64,000 nucleotides of DNA from the NCBI RefSeq assembly GCF_003597395.2, contig NC_133777.1, positions 15,838,886 through 15,902,885 of the forward strand, read 5' to 3'. The position numbers and the translations under genes are program-made. Source of the DNA: Chelonoidis abingdonii. Taxonomy: Eukaryota; Chordata; Testudines; Testudinidae. Below the pieces are notes generated by a model. The model ran no database searches. It had not been told where the DNA came from and saw only the letters and a program-made list of their open reading frames with translations. Numbering within the stretch: position 1 is the first letter of the stretch; every line of letters begins with the position of its first letter. Of the stretch, positions 54,440 through 64,000 are shown piece after piece.

Positions 54440-55070
54440 GACAATTTCAGAATTTCAGAGAGTTCAAGGCTAGGATGGAGGGACTATTGATAATCTAGTC
54501 TGACCTCTTTTTTTATCACGTACCATAATTTTTCACCCAGATAACCCTATATTAAACTCAGAGGGTTTAGTTAGACCAAAGCACTTCAGTCCACAGGAGA
54601 CTAGACTGTGTGCCATAGGTAGGGAAAGGGAGAGATCAATATTCTGCAATGGCAGAGAACTGATTTGCCCAGACGATCCTAGTAGGTCACTAGCTAGGTG
54701 ACCTAAACTCCATGCTGCAAAGGAAAGTGAAAACTTCCAAGATCCCAGGCAGTCTGACATGGAGGGAAAATTCCTTCTCAACACCCAATCTGGCAGCCTG
54801 ACCCTGAGCATATGAGTAGAAATATCAGATAAGCTTCTAAAAAGAGGATTCCCTGTACCATCTTGGAGCACTGGTCCAGTGTCCCATCTCTAGCTGTGAC
54901 CAATCATCCTTCAGAGGAAGGCAAAAATAAAACCAAAAATCCTCAAACCCCAGAATATATCTAGTCAATTGTGCATAGGGAAAAAATCCTTCCCAACCCA
55001 TGCAGGTAACTGGCTGAAGTCTTGAAGTATGAGATTTGATTATAGTCATTATCTTAATACAGAGCTGCAA
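54440..55070 (-). repeat. Probable LINE 3' fragment (CR1-like), old
   Basis: GATAATCTAGTCTGACCTC and CCTTCCCAACCCATGCAGG blocks recall the inverted 3' region of CR1-type LINEs. The minus-strand frames have no clear ORF2 motif. Assignment is weak. Confidence 0.35.
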
Positions 55071-55389
55071 GTGTTACAAGTACTTTGAGGGCAATGCAGG
55101 CAATCTGGATGCTGCTCCTATTCAACAGGGTGACTCAGATTTACTCAGATTGAGCCCAAAGGCCTCTCCCCTTCCAAGTTATATTTTCACCTTTTTCTCT
55201 TAGAAATATCAATAATATTAAGTCTCCACTTCCTGGGTTTTATGGAGGACCCTTTGAAAAACTGGAGTAGGATGAATTGTTATCAATTGTTGCATGAAAA
55301 GAATTTTAGAAGCATAAAAAGGTATCTTACAATCTAAAAAGGCAGAAAAATATGTTTTAGCCTTAGGTGCATTTTTTTAAAGTTATCTT

Positions 55390-56086
55390 CTGTGACATAC
55401 TGGGGTACAATCCAGATCAGTGGGGGGCTGTGTAATCTGAGGCACTTTGTAGTACTTTGCTGCTGTAGACTCCAATATGTACAGCTCACAAACAGCCACT
55501 AGCATGCAGGTCACTCCCAGATATCCTTGTGTAACTGCAGTGTGCTAGTCCCACATTGGCTCGCACCAGTCTCGGTTATACGGCAGAGTGATCCCAACAC
55601 AGTCCCACTCCTGGACTTTCCCTCAGAAAGGCATGTCTTGTACTGTCCAGCCCTTTCCTGGATAGTCTAAATATATTTAGTCCGTCATTCCTTTAAGGGA
55701 ATAATATAACATCTTATTACGTTAAATGAAGTTACTCAGACACTTCAACTTAACCACACTGGATTAAATAAAACCAGTTTATTAACTACAAAGAGATAGG
55801 TTTTAAGTGAGTACAAGTAATGATGCATGAATATCAGAAATGGTTACAGAAAAATAAAGATAAAATGCTTTCTAGTACCTAATTTAACAAACTATATTAG
55901 ATTCAAGCATATGATCACATGCTTCCAGAATTACTCACTAAACTCTTCAGGTCAAGACCCCTCCCTCCAGAGTGCAATAGTTGTTTCCTTTGTCTTCTCA
56001 GGCGCAGAGAATGTGATGAGTGAGAGAGATAGGGGTGCTTGAGATATCTGCCCCTCCTTTTTTATAGTTTCAGTCCCCCTCTTGAA
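55390..56086. repeat. Unclassified interspersed repeat, left part
   Basis: A medium-copy turtle repeat as I remember it, including TAGGTTTTAAGTGAGTACAAG and AATAAAGATAAAATGCTTTC. It is cut at 56086 by the hAT element and continues at 59120. Remembered sequence joins the two parts across the 8-bp duplication CTCTTGAA. Confidence 0.55.
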
Positions 56087-59000
56087 CAGGGCCGGCTCTA
56101 GGTTTTTTGCCACCCCAAGCAAAAAAAAGTTTGGCTCCCCCCCGCTCTCACCTGTACCCCAGCCCTGGACTCTTCCCCCACCCCCCGCCACCGGCTTTCC
56201 CCTTTCAACCCCACCAGTGCCCTCCCCCTCCCCCCTGCTGCCCCAGCCCTGGGCTCCCGCCTCCCCCCCACTAGGGCCCCCCCACACCTCCTGCTGCCCA
56301 GCCCTAGGCTCCCCCTCTCACCTACACCCTCCTGCCGCAGCCCTGGTCACTGGTAACTCGCTCCCAGGCAGGTCTTTCAGCAGGAATATTGGATGTGCAC
56401 AAACAGACAGGATTGGTTCCCATATGGTACAGAGCTGCAGTAACGTGGAACAATTTTCAGCTTGTGTGATTGGAGGATATCTGGATGCATATTACAAGAC
56501 TATCCTCCATAAATAGGAAAAGTTTGAGGTGCCTTTATTATTCTTTGTTCCACTCTTCCTTCTATGCGGAATTTGCCAATGCAATATCACCATCTTCCTT
56601 TTAACAAAACAAACAGACAAAGCAATAGCTGTTGAAAATAGCAATTCCAGTCCTAATAACCACTGGAAGCATTTCTTGCTCAATTTTATCCTACTTTTTC
56701 TACAACAAGTTACAGTGTGATCAGTTATATGTTGATTTGGAGAATTAAAAGAATAGCAGCTACAACTACCCATATACTGATCTTGAGCACTCCTGAATTG
56801 AGGTGAAAATCTGGAAGGCAGTGTGGGGGTTGTGGTGTGTGGGCTGTGGGCTCCGCGGGGGAGCACGGCAGCAGGTATGCAGCAGAGTGTCTGGCACTGT
56901 GTGGAGCCAGACACGCTGGTCTGAGTGGCACGGTAAGGGGGCTGGGGGTTGGAGAAGGGTAGGAGGTTCTGCGGAGGGGGAGTCAAGGGACAGGAGGAGG
57001 GGAGCTTGGTGCGGGTGGAGGTTCATGGGGGCAGTCAGGGGAGCGGAGAAGGGTTGGGTAGATAGGTCAGGGGTTCGGGAACAGTCAAGAGACAGGCAGT
57101 GGTTGGATAGGCATGGGGGTCCCAGGGGTCTGTCAGGGACAGGTAGGGGTGGGTCCTGCAGGAGAAGTTGGGGGGGTCTCAGGAGGGGGCAGTTGGGACA
57201 AGGAGAAGGGAGACTTAGTGGTAGGAGCGGCTTTGTGTCAAGGTTTCATAAATAGGTAAGGTTAAGGGTTAAGTTTCTTTTACCTGGAAAGGGTAACCAA
57301 ACCCTGACCAGAGACCATCAGAGAACTGGATTGTTTAAAGTCAGGGGCGGGAATTTGGATACTCGGGGTTTTTTTGTTCTCGGCTGTAGTAAACAAGGTT
57401 TCCTCCTAACTCCTTCTATTTCACATATTATACCAAAAGTCTGTGAGTACAAAGGAACCCCAAGATAGGTAAGGTAAGGGTTAAGTTTTCTTTTCCTGGA
57501 AAGCGCCCTGCACCAGAGGACCAATCAGAGAACTGGATTGTTTAAAGTCTAGGGGCGGGAATTTTGGATACTCGGGTCTTTTTTGTTTCTCGGCTGGTGG
57601 AGTAAACAAGGTTTCTTCCTAACTCCTTCTTATTTCACATATTATACCAAAAGTCTGTGAGTACCAAAGGACCCCAAGCAAGTCGGCTATGAGGAGCTTT
57701 GGGTTGTACGAATAGATGTGGATGGCTGTGTCTTTTGTTGTTTCTCGGCTGTGAGTTAACAAGCGCTTCCTCCTAACTGCATCTTATCTCCAAGTGGTCT
57801 CCTACACATTTGTTGAGTACAAAGGAACCCCCAAGCAATTCGGCTATGAGGAGCTTTGGGTTGTATTTACATGTTATGTGGATTGGTTGGGACTGGTTTA
57901 ATCGGGCTATCTTTTCAATCAGACTGTTTCTCTTCATATTTTCTTATAAGCAAGAGCCTGTATTGAGTTTCTTAATGCAAGATTATTGTTTTATATTTCT
58001 TCTTTTTTATTATAAACTTTTCTTTTAAAGCGCGTGGGAAGTTTCTTTTCCTAGGGAGCAAAGGGAAGGGAACAGCCGGCTGTGGGCTATTTTCTATTGG
58101 TTTCAGGGAAAGAGCAGGCTACCGGGGAAAGAGAAAAAAGAATCACCTCTGTATCAGGTATCTGTCTCCCTCACGGGAAGCAGGCACGGGAAAGGCAAAG
58201 CCAAGCTGTTGGTATTTTGCATCTCAATTGTCTGAGGGCATGAGAACGCTTATCTCTTGGGAAGCAGAGAAAACCAGTTTCGTCATACTCACAGACTAGA
58301 CCAAGAGGCAAGCCTGGGGAAGGGGGGGGGAAGGGGTTTTCTCCCCTGCTTTTGCATCCAAGGGATTTGGAATCTGGGTGTCCCCCAGGAGGGTTGGGGA
58401 CACCAGAGAGAGGAAAGAGGGGATCAGGCCCTCTTAATTCCTGATCTGCTGCAGCGAGAATATCCAAGCTGGTAGTGAGCTTGGGGAGTTTCAGGTAAGC
58501 CCCCAGACTTTTGGACGCAAAAAGTCCAGGTTTGGGACAGGACCAGATTGTGGACGCTTAAAGTCAGGTCTGGACTGGGAGGCTAAATTACACAGGTGGT
58601 GGTCCCAAGGGGCAGTTAGGGGCAGGAGGTCCCGGGAAGGGGCAATCAGGGACAAGGAGCAGTGGTGCTTAGTTAGAGGGTGGGGTCCTGAGAGGGTGGT
58701 GATAAGGGGACAGGAGTGTGTGCGTGAGCGTGTGGCTGGGTTGGGTTTCTGTGGCGGGCAGTCAGAGGGAGGGATGGTGCAGCAGGTGTGGCTATCCTCT
58801 CTCCCCATGGAGTGTCCTGTTTTTTTGAATGTTAAAATATGGCATCTCCTACCACCCCACAGTGCAACTCTCCACTCACAGCACAGCTGCCGAATGAGGT
58901 CCTCCTCCTTCTTTTCCAGTTGGTAGTGACCAAGGGAATGCTGGGAAATGTAGTTCTTTCCCTGCTCCAGGGCTGGCTGTATAGGCAGGGAACTAACAAG

Positions 59001-59119
59001 GAACTACGGCTCCCAGAGGCCCCTGTTGGGTCTCAGCTCCCATGCTGTATCCCTGCTGCCCCTGCAAATGGGCTGCTCCAAGCAGATGCTTGCTTTGCTA
59101 GTGCGTAGAGCTGCCCCTG
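56087..59119. mobile_element. hAT element with perfect 8-bp target duplication and nested insert
   Basis: The left end CAGGGCCGGCTCTAGG and right end TAGAGCTGCCCCTG are inverted. CTCTTGAA stands at both 56079-56086 and 59120-59127. The sequence is the same family as 17391-19088 over its whole length: the pyrimidine-rich left part, the middle with CTCCATAAATA, the G-rich part and the ACTACGGCTCCCAGAG end. An extra 1.35 kb (57234-58590) is inserted in the G-rich part. No transposase is encoded. Confidence 0.92.
57234..58590. mobile_element. Nested LTR-like insert (about 1.35 kb) with internal tandem units
   Basis: This stretch is missing from the sister element at 17391-19088, which defines it as an insertion. 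It starts TGTCAAGGTTTC and ends ATTACACA, the TG...CA edges of an LTR. No target duplication is clear. Inside, a unit of roughly 220 bases (GTTAAGTTTCTTTTACC..., ATTGTTTAAAGTC..., CACATATTATACCAAAAG...) is present about two and a half times between 57258 and 57860. No coding frame is recognised. Confidence 0.6.
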
Positions 59120-59510
59120 CTCTTGAAAAACACTTCTAGCTGAGAACCAGGAGACAAAAAGTCCCTGTGGAAGGATGTTTCCTGCTGTTTTTTCACCTCT
59201 TTGAGCTTCCTTTGTTTTCCCTTCCTGCTTAATGACTCTGTTTAGTGTTTAAATGTGCATTAAGGCAAGCACACATTCCTTTGTTTAGGATAGACCTGTT
59301 TGCCTACTTCTGCCTGGGCAGGGCTGTGGGGTTTGGAACATGTGTTACTAACGTCATACAGGGGAATCCTATAAATTCATATATAATGTTGCCACATATA
59401 TTTTATCAGGTAGTACTGACCAGCAAATTATGGGTTTTCAAATGATACCATACAAAAAAATAAATTAGACTAGTGTGTAGACTGTGAATACAGGGTTAGT
59501 TTCTGTCACA
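59120..59510. repeat. Unclassified interspersed repeat, right part
   Basis: Continuation of the repeat at 55390-56086 beyond the hAT element, with TGGAAGGATGTTTCCTGCTG and AATGTTGCCACATATATTTT. Confidence 0.5.
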
Positions 59511-59555
59511 ACTTCCTTTTTCAAATAGTTTACCATAATTATCTACCACATATCA

Positions 59556-59869
59556 CAGGGGTCGGCAACCTTTCAGAAGTAGTGTGCTGAGTCTTCATTT
59601 ATTCACTCTAATTTAAGGTCTTGCATGCCAGTAATACATTTTAATGTTTTTAGAAGGTCTCTTTCTATAAGTCTATAATATATTACTAAACTATTGTTGT
59701 ATGTAAAGTAAATAAGGTTTTTAAAATGTTTAAGAAGCTTCATTTAAAATTAAATTAAAATGCAGGCCCCACCCCCCCAGACCGGTGGCCAGGACCCAGG
59801 CAGTGTGAGTGCCACTGAAAATCAGCTCATGTGCCGCTTTCAGCACCTGTGCCATAGGTTGTCTACCCG
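59556..59869. mobile_element. hAT MITE (about 314 bp)
   Basis: The left end CAGGGGTCGGCAACC and the right end GGTTGTCTACCCG (decayed GGTTGCCTACCCCTG) are inverted. The flanks ACATATCA and TCATAGCA agree at 6 of 8 bases. It is AT-rich inside, with a GC-rich right quarter. Confidence 0.7.
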
Positions 59870-60122
59870 TCATAGCATAACAATTGAACCACCTCCAAGA
59901 TAAAGAGAATCAAACCAAGGAGATATAAACTTTAGGATTAAAAATGTCTGACATAAATGCAATACATGAAGAAAATATTTCCCTAACTTTAGTGTTATTT
60001 AATTTAACAGAAGATTCATAATAGTCCAGTTTTTAATGTATCAGTGTTAATAAAAGTAAGAAATTGTGTGTGAGCATGTGTTTTGAAGAAAGACTTAATA
60101 AATGCAGAAGTTCAAGTGTACT

Positions 60123-60128
60123 TTTATT
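60123..60128 (-). promoter_or_regulatory. Distal poly(A) signal candidate, SDR42E2-like copy 2
   Basis: AATAAA on minus in a block identical to that after copy 1. If used, the 3' UTR would include the repeat at 60431-60590. Confidence 0.4.
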
Positions 60129-60430
60129 TCACCTCTTGTGCAGTTTCAGAATACAGCTACTTCAGAGAAGATATTACAGTATGTGTAATTTTTTCTGTGC
60201 AATCACTGCCCGTAATGTATATGAATTAATTTTTCTTTGTTCTATTTCCTGGTTCCTCAGTATTCCTCACAGTAATATGCAGTGGCTGTGGCCGTTGGTC
60301 TGTCAGAAGGGTTATCTAGTCAATACTTTCCTTATTATAGCTACTTGCTTTTGTTTATAAAGCACTGCAGACATACTATAGCTGCTACTCCTCCAGTTTC
60401 TTCTGCACTTGAGCAACCATTTTCAGAAGT

Positions 60431-60590
60431 ATCAGAGGGGTAGTCGTGTTAGTCTGGATCTGTAAAAAGCAACAAAGAGTCCTGTCGCACCTTATAGACT
60501 AACAGACGTACTGGAGCATAAGCTTTCAAGGGTGAATACCCACTTCGTCAGATGCATCCGTCTGTTAGTCTATTAGGTGCCACAGGACTA
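60431..60590 (-). repeat. Interspersed repeat with hammerhead-like core
   Basis: On minus, CTGACGA (60545-60551) is followed by a GTGGGTATTCACCCT hairpin and GAAAGCTTATGCTCC (60513-60527). That gives the order box 1, stem II, GAA, and a mini stem III AGC-TTAT-GCT ending in the cleavage-type triplet GCTC. Flanking CAGAC and GTCTG can pair as an outer stem I. There is one extra A after the CTGACGA box. The family recurs at 5797-6020, 6415-6510 and 8901-9013. Confidence 0.7.
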
Positions 60591-60685
60591 TGTTGCATTT
60601 TCAGAAGAAAATTGAGATCAAGCAAATAGAAACAGCAACTCTGGTTCCTGCATTTGTCAATGGTGGTCTCTTGTGGCCTTGCAAC

Positions 60686-60691
60686 TTTATT
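60686..60691 (-). promoter_or_regulatory. Proximal poly(A) signal candidate, SDR42E2-like copy 2
   Basis: AATAAA on minus about 210 bases past the stop, aligned with the signal at 16758-16763 after copy 1. Confidence 0.5.
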
Positions 60692-60901
60692 ATATTTAAA
60701 AAATGTAGTAGCTACAAGCTTAAATAAAAAAAAATGGCCTATCACTAATTGTTCTTAAATAGCAAAAACAGCTTAAAATACATCAGGTAAGTTAAGTTCA
60801 TGTGGACTGAGGAATACACTGTGACTGATTAAAATTAGCTTATTTATACTAAAACAAATTAATGGTGGCTTTCCTTGAAATAACTACGTAAAGGTGTATG
60901 C

Positions 60902-61108
60902 TTAAGAAAGTAAAACAAGGAAGATCAAACATAAACAGGTGCCAAGGACAAGGCAGATTTTAAGGAACTTATGATGGTCCTGGCACTTGGGTCTACTTTG
61001 AAGATAATGATCCACAGAATCAGCAAATGCAAATTTTTTTGGACGGTAACCTAGCTGTTTACGTGCTTTGTCTATTTGGAATGTGTGAGTTACGGTGATG
61101 TTCCACAC
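60902..61108 (-). CDS. SDR42E2: SDR42E2-like copy 2, last coding exon
   Basis: 207 bases with stop at 60902-60904 and acceptor TTTTTAG. Its 68 residues end in a leucine-rich membrane segment (LVLGTCLCLIFLVLLS). It lacks the 15-residue polar tail of copy 1. Confidence 0.93.
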   Translation of the reverse strand: MWNITVTHTFQIDKARKQLGYRPKKFAFADSVDHYLQSRPKCQDHHKFLKICLVLGTCLCLIFLVLLS

Positions 61109-63991
61109 CTAAAAAGCAAAACAACAATTAATAGTGCTTCAAATATAGAATTAATTTAGGTGCACTAGTAGAACAGATATATAAATTAATTGGTGGGTTG
61201 ACTGAGCTGACAAAAGACACAGCAACAGAAAGTACAGTGCATTCAACCAGACAGAATCTTTATAAATATAAACCAAAACAGAATTGCCATAATCTAGTGC
61301 AGTCTGGCTATGCCTTCCTCCAGTTCTGCCATATGCCTTTGGCTGGGAGAACCAGGAGTGTGTGGCACAGAACTGCTATGCCATCTCTACATCACCTGGG
61401 GATCCCCCTGTGCAAAGCTACTTCAGCCAGCTTGCTATCCCCTGTGTGTCACTGGAGCTAGAAGTTGGTGCAAAGTGAATGTAAAATGCCAGCAAATCAG
61501 AACTGTAGCCGTTTACACTTACTTTACATAGGTTTAAGAGTGCAAGGTAGTGGAAAATCAGGCTACTAGTTTCTTTCCACATAGCAATACCATATTGATC
61601 CACTAGATGACACTATTATAAAACACCTCGCCCCTGCACCTAACCGAGTCCCTCTCTTATTTTAATAAGTATCAGCCCACTCCAGCCTGTGAATAATATT
61701 GATATTTAATTGTTTCTATTCTTGAATCACTTTCTAAGGGGTTTATAAATCAGTCATTAATTCTGTCGAGTGAAATGTCTCTTTTAAAAATAGAATAAAA
61801 TTTTAAACAGATTTAACATCAAAAGGCCAAATCCTGCTTAATTTGCTCATAATCCCACTTAAGTCATGAGAGCAAATTAAACAGGATTTGGGCATATCTT
61901 TTAGAAAAAACATCCAATATTGATTTAAAAATGGTCAGTGATGGATGGTCTCCAGCTGTTGGTAGGTTGTTCCCATGATTGGAACCTCCACACTGCTCTC
62001 ATAATCCCCTGCTCTCTGGCAACATTTACACGGGCTAAAAAACTGGGAATAATACAGTGGTGAATCAGGCCCAATCTCCCTCAACAATCTGTGCATAACT
62101 TCAGATGATACTATGTGGACATATTTATAGGAAAATAAGTGTTTCATTAGAATGGCTTCATTGTGATATTTTATAAAATTTAAAAAAGCTATCATACTAA
62201 CATTTGAAAAATCAGTCATAAACCCTGAGCTCTATGAGTGGGTGGGTGTGGGTGCATCTTTGCCTCTATACATTGCATAATATATAGTAATGTAAAAGAT
62301 AGACATTTATCATGCGTCATTCTTAGTATCATTAATGTTTTGGGGTATGTATTGATTTATGCTATGCTTACTGGGTGTGCTGAGATAAGGCAGTAAAGCA
62401 GGTCACATTCCAGTGCATTTTGACACTGACACAGATTGAAACTGACCTACCTAGAATGAATCTTGATGAAAGGTGCTTCAGCTCATCTTTTTTTTAAGAC
62501 TGTCATTACCCAAAAAAGGCAGTTAAAGGCAAAAATTATATATGGGTTTTAAATAACCAAGATTTTCTTTTTTTAAAAAACCTGATAGCCTGTTGAAGTC
62601 ACTCACATTGCCCAAGTATTGAAAAGATCTCAGGATAGTGCTTCACATTACATGCTGCAAAACTCTACATTACAAAATGGCGGCCAAATTCTGCCCTTGG
62701 CTTCTATTGCATAAATGAAAACCTCCTCTTGCTTCCAAGGTCAGGTCGACACTATGGGGGAAAAGTCAATCTAAAACTATTCAGTTTGAGTTACATTAGT
62801 AGCGTAACTCAAGTCGACGTAGCTTAGATCTACTTACTGTGGGGTCCACACTGCATTATGTCTACGGGAGAGCAATCTGTGGTCGATTTAATGGGTCTTC
62901 ACTAGACCCACTAAATTTGTGATCACCAACTGGTTGATCATGATCGACTGGTTGATCCTAGAGGATCTCCCAGTCGATTGAGATCTCTGGTGAGGCTGCC
63001 ACTAACACAGGCTCCCTGCTGGCCCTGGCCTCACACTGCTCCTGGAAGTGGCCAGTGCAGCTCGGGGGTGGGAGGGAGGCAGGGGTCTCCCTCCATGCAT
63101 TGCTCCTGCCTGCATGCACCACTCCCACAGCTCTCATTGGCCAGGAATAGGTAGTTGTGGCCAATGGGAGCAGCGGGGGCGATGCTTGCAGAGAGGGGCA
63201 GCACGCAGGGCCACGTGCCAGCTGCCCCACCGCAGGGGCCGCAGGGGTGCATTGGCCCCTTCTGGCAGTGGTGTGGGGCCGGGACAGGCAGGGATCCTGC
63301 CTTATTGACAGCCATGGGAAATTTCAAATTTTCAACTTTTTGTTCTGATTTGGGGAAAAAACAACAACAAAGTGTCAGAATTTCTCTTGGAATGGAAATT
63401 GTGAGTTTTGACCAGCTCTAAGTTATGGTATCTGCTGTGGATATAGTCTCCATACCTTGCCTGTCCCTTTCCCGCTGCTAGGGACTCCTGGTTTGCAGCT
63501 GCCTCTAGAACCCTCCTTTGATATGCAGTTCCATAACAGGGAATGGGTCATTGGAAACGATAATACAGCCTGTGGTCCATTTTATCTCTTATGCAGATTC
63601 CCTGCTGGTTGCATGAGGATGATGCACTTGCCTTTCCTGTACTCCCTGACATGCCCCCTCTGGCCCATCTACTCTCAAAGTAAGAAAACAGTATGGAGGG
63701 CTTTCTTGGGAGGGGGCTGAAATGGGGTAGAAAAATGGTGTTACAAAGGTGACAGACTCTCTCTGCCCCTGCATGGAAAAGTGGGGATCTATATGCAGAG
63801 AATCACCTCCACACACGCATCCAGAGGAGATGTTCCTCACCATTGATATTAAGTGTTTCTTGAGAACTTTAGCCAGAGACTTTATAAAGATGAATATGTA
63901 TGCATTTATATTTTTACCTCATTTCTGGTCAGAAAAGGTGTAAAGTTAAAAACTGGTTTCAATGCCAGGTGCAGGCATTCCATCATTGTGG
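60902..63991 (-). CDS. SDR42E2: SDR42E2-like short-chain dehydrogenase/reductase, copy 2 (3' two exons only)
   Basis: Joined exons inside the window are 63991-63918 and 61108-60902. The rest lies to the right. The penultimate exon encodes [20 protein letters not shown] then TRNE (18 of 24 residues equal to copy 1, counted by eye). The last exon begins VWNITVTHTFQIDKARKQLG with about 36 of 51 residues equal to copy 1, keeps the KKFAFADSVDHY block and a hydrophobic C-terminal anchor, and stops 15 residues earlier. Exon lengths and phases match copy 1, both splice sites are GT-AG and there is no stop, so this is a diverged tandem paralog and not a processed copy. Whether the unseen upstream part is intact cannot be told. 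Role as for copy 1. Confidence 0.9.
62745..62905. repeat. MITE fragment (Harbinger-like), partial
   Basis: GGTCGACACTATGGGGGAAA, then inverted blocks AGTTACATTAGTAGCGTAACT and GTCGACGTAGCTTAGATC, and GTCCACACTGCATTATGTC recall small TIR elements of turtles. No clear right end or target duplication was found. Confidence 0.5.
62910..63310. repeat. GC-rich interspersed repeat
   Basis: Opens with near-palindromic GATCATGATCGACTGGTTGATC and continues into a GC-rich block with GCAGGGGCCGCAGGGG. It is repeat-like by memory of similar turtle sequence. The frames across it on both strands are compositional. It lies in the last intron of copy 2. Confidence 0.45.
63918..63991 (-). CDS. SDR42E2: SDR42E2-like copy 2, penultimate coding exon
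   Basis: 74 bases, acceptor GTCCACAG at the window edge, donor GTAAAA. Phase 1 in and phase 0 out, the same as 20390-20463 of copy 1. Confidence 0.92.
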
Positions 63992-64000
63992 CTGTGGACA

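Overview
This is a vertebrate nuclear window, most likely from a sauropsid and probably a turtle. The evidence is a multi-exon gene with GT-AG introns, CR1 and L2 LINE relics, tRNA-derived SINEs of the turtle type, and many hAT, Harbinger and mariner DNA transposons. The species call rests on remembered repeat families and is an inference.

Protein-coding content: one gene can be read completely on the minus strand, from about 48303 (or further upstream) to 16936. It has 11 coding exons, every intron is GT-AG, every phase is consistent and there is no stop. It encodes a membrane-anchored extended short-chain dehydrogenase/reductase of the 3-beta-HSD-like group, best matched to SDR42E2. A second, diverged copy lies head-to-tail at the right edge, also on the minus strand. 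Its last exon (60902-61108) and penultimate exon (63918-63991) are inside the window and the rest is beyond it. The 3' flanks are also alike (about 15930-16780 versus 59935-60780), so this is an old segmental tandem duplication. A GC-rich stretch with a splice-donor-like end at 51844-52200 may hold the 5' non-coding exon of the first copy.

Left part (1-16300): a Ty3/gypsy-type integrase fragment, a hAT MITE, repeats with a hammerhead-ribozyme-like core, a CpG-rich block with a 55-bp minisatellite, a good tRNA-Leu(UAG) gene, a nearly full-length PIF/Harbinger transposon with relics of both its genes, a second hAT MITE and a minus-strand DIRS-like reverse transcriptase relic.

Middle part (16900-52000): the gene, whose introns carry several well-bounded mobile elements. 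These include a foldback hAT element with two inverted copies of its transposase end and a second hAT inserted in it, a purine-rich minisatellite, CR1 and L2 relics, two mariner MITEs, a second Harbinger-type element with an assembly gap and a GC-rich nested insert, and a foldback element with about 85-bp inverted ends.

Right part (52000-64000): LTR-like and other repeats, a three-layer nest (an unclassified repeat split by a hAT element, which is itself split by an LTR-like insert), then the 3' end of the second SDR42E2-like copy.

No bacterial-style operon, CRISPR array or new multi-gene system is visible. The most interesting points are the tandem SDR42E2 duplication, the hammerhead-like motif lying in sense orientation in the likely 3' UTR of the second copy, and the precise element boundaries with target-site duplications.
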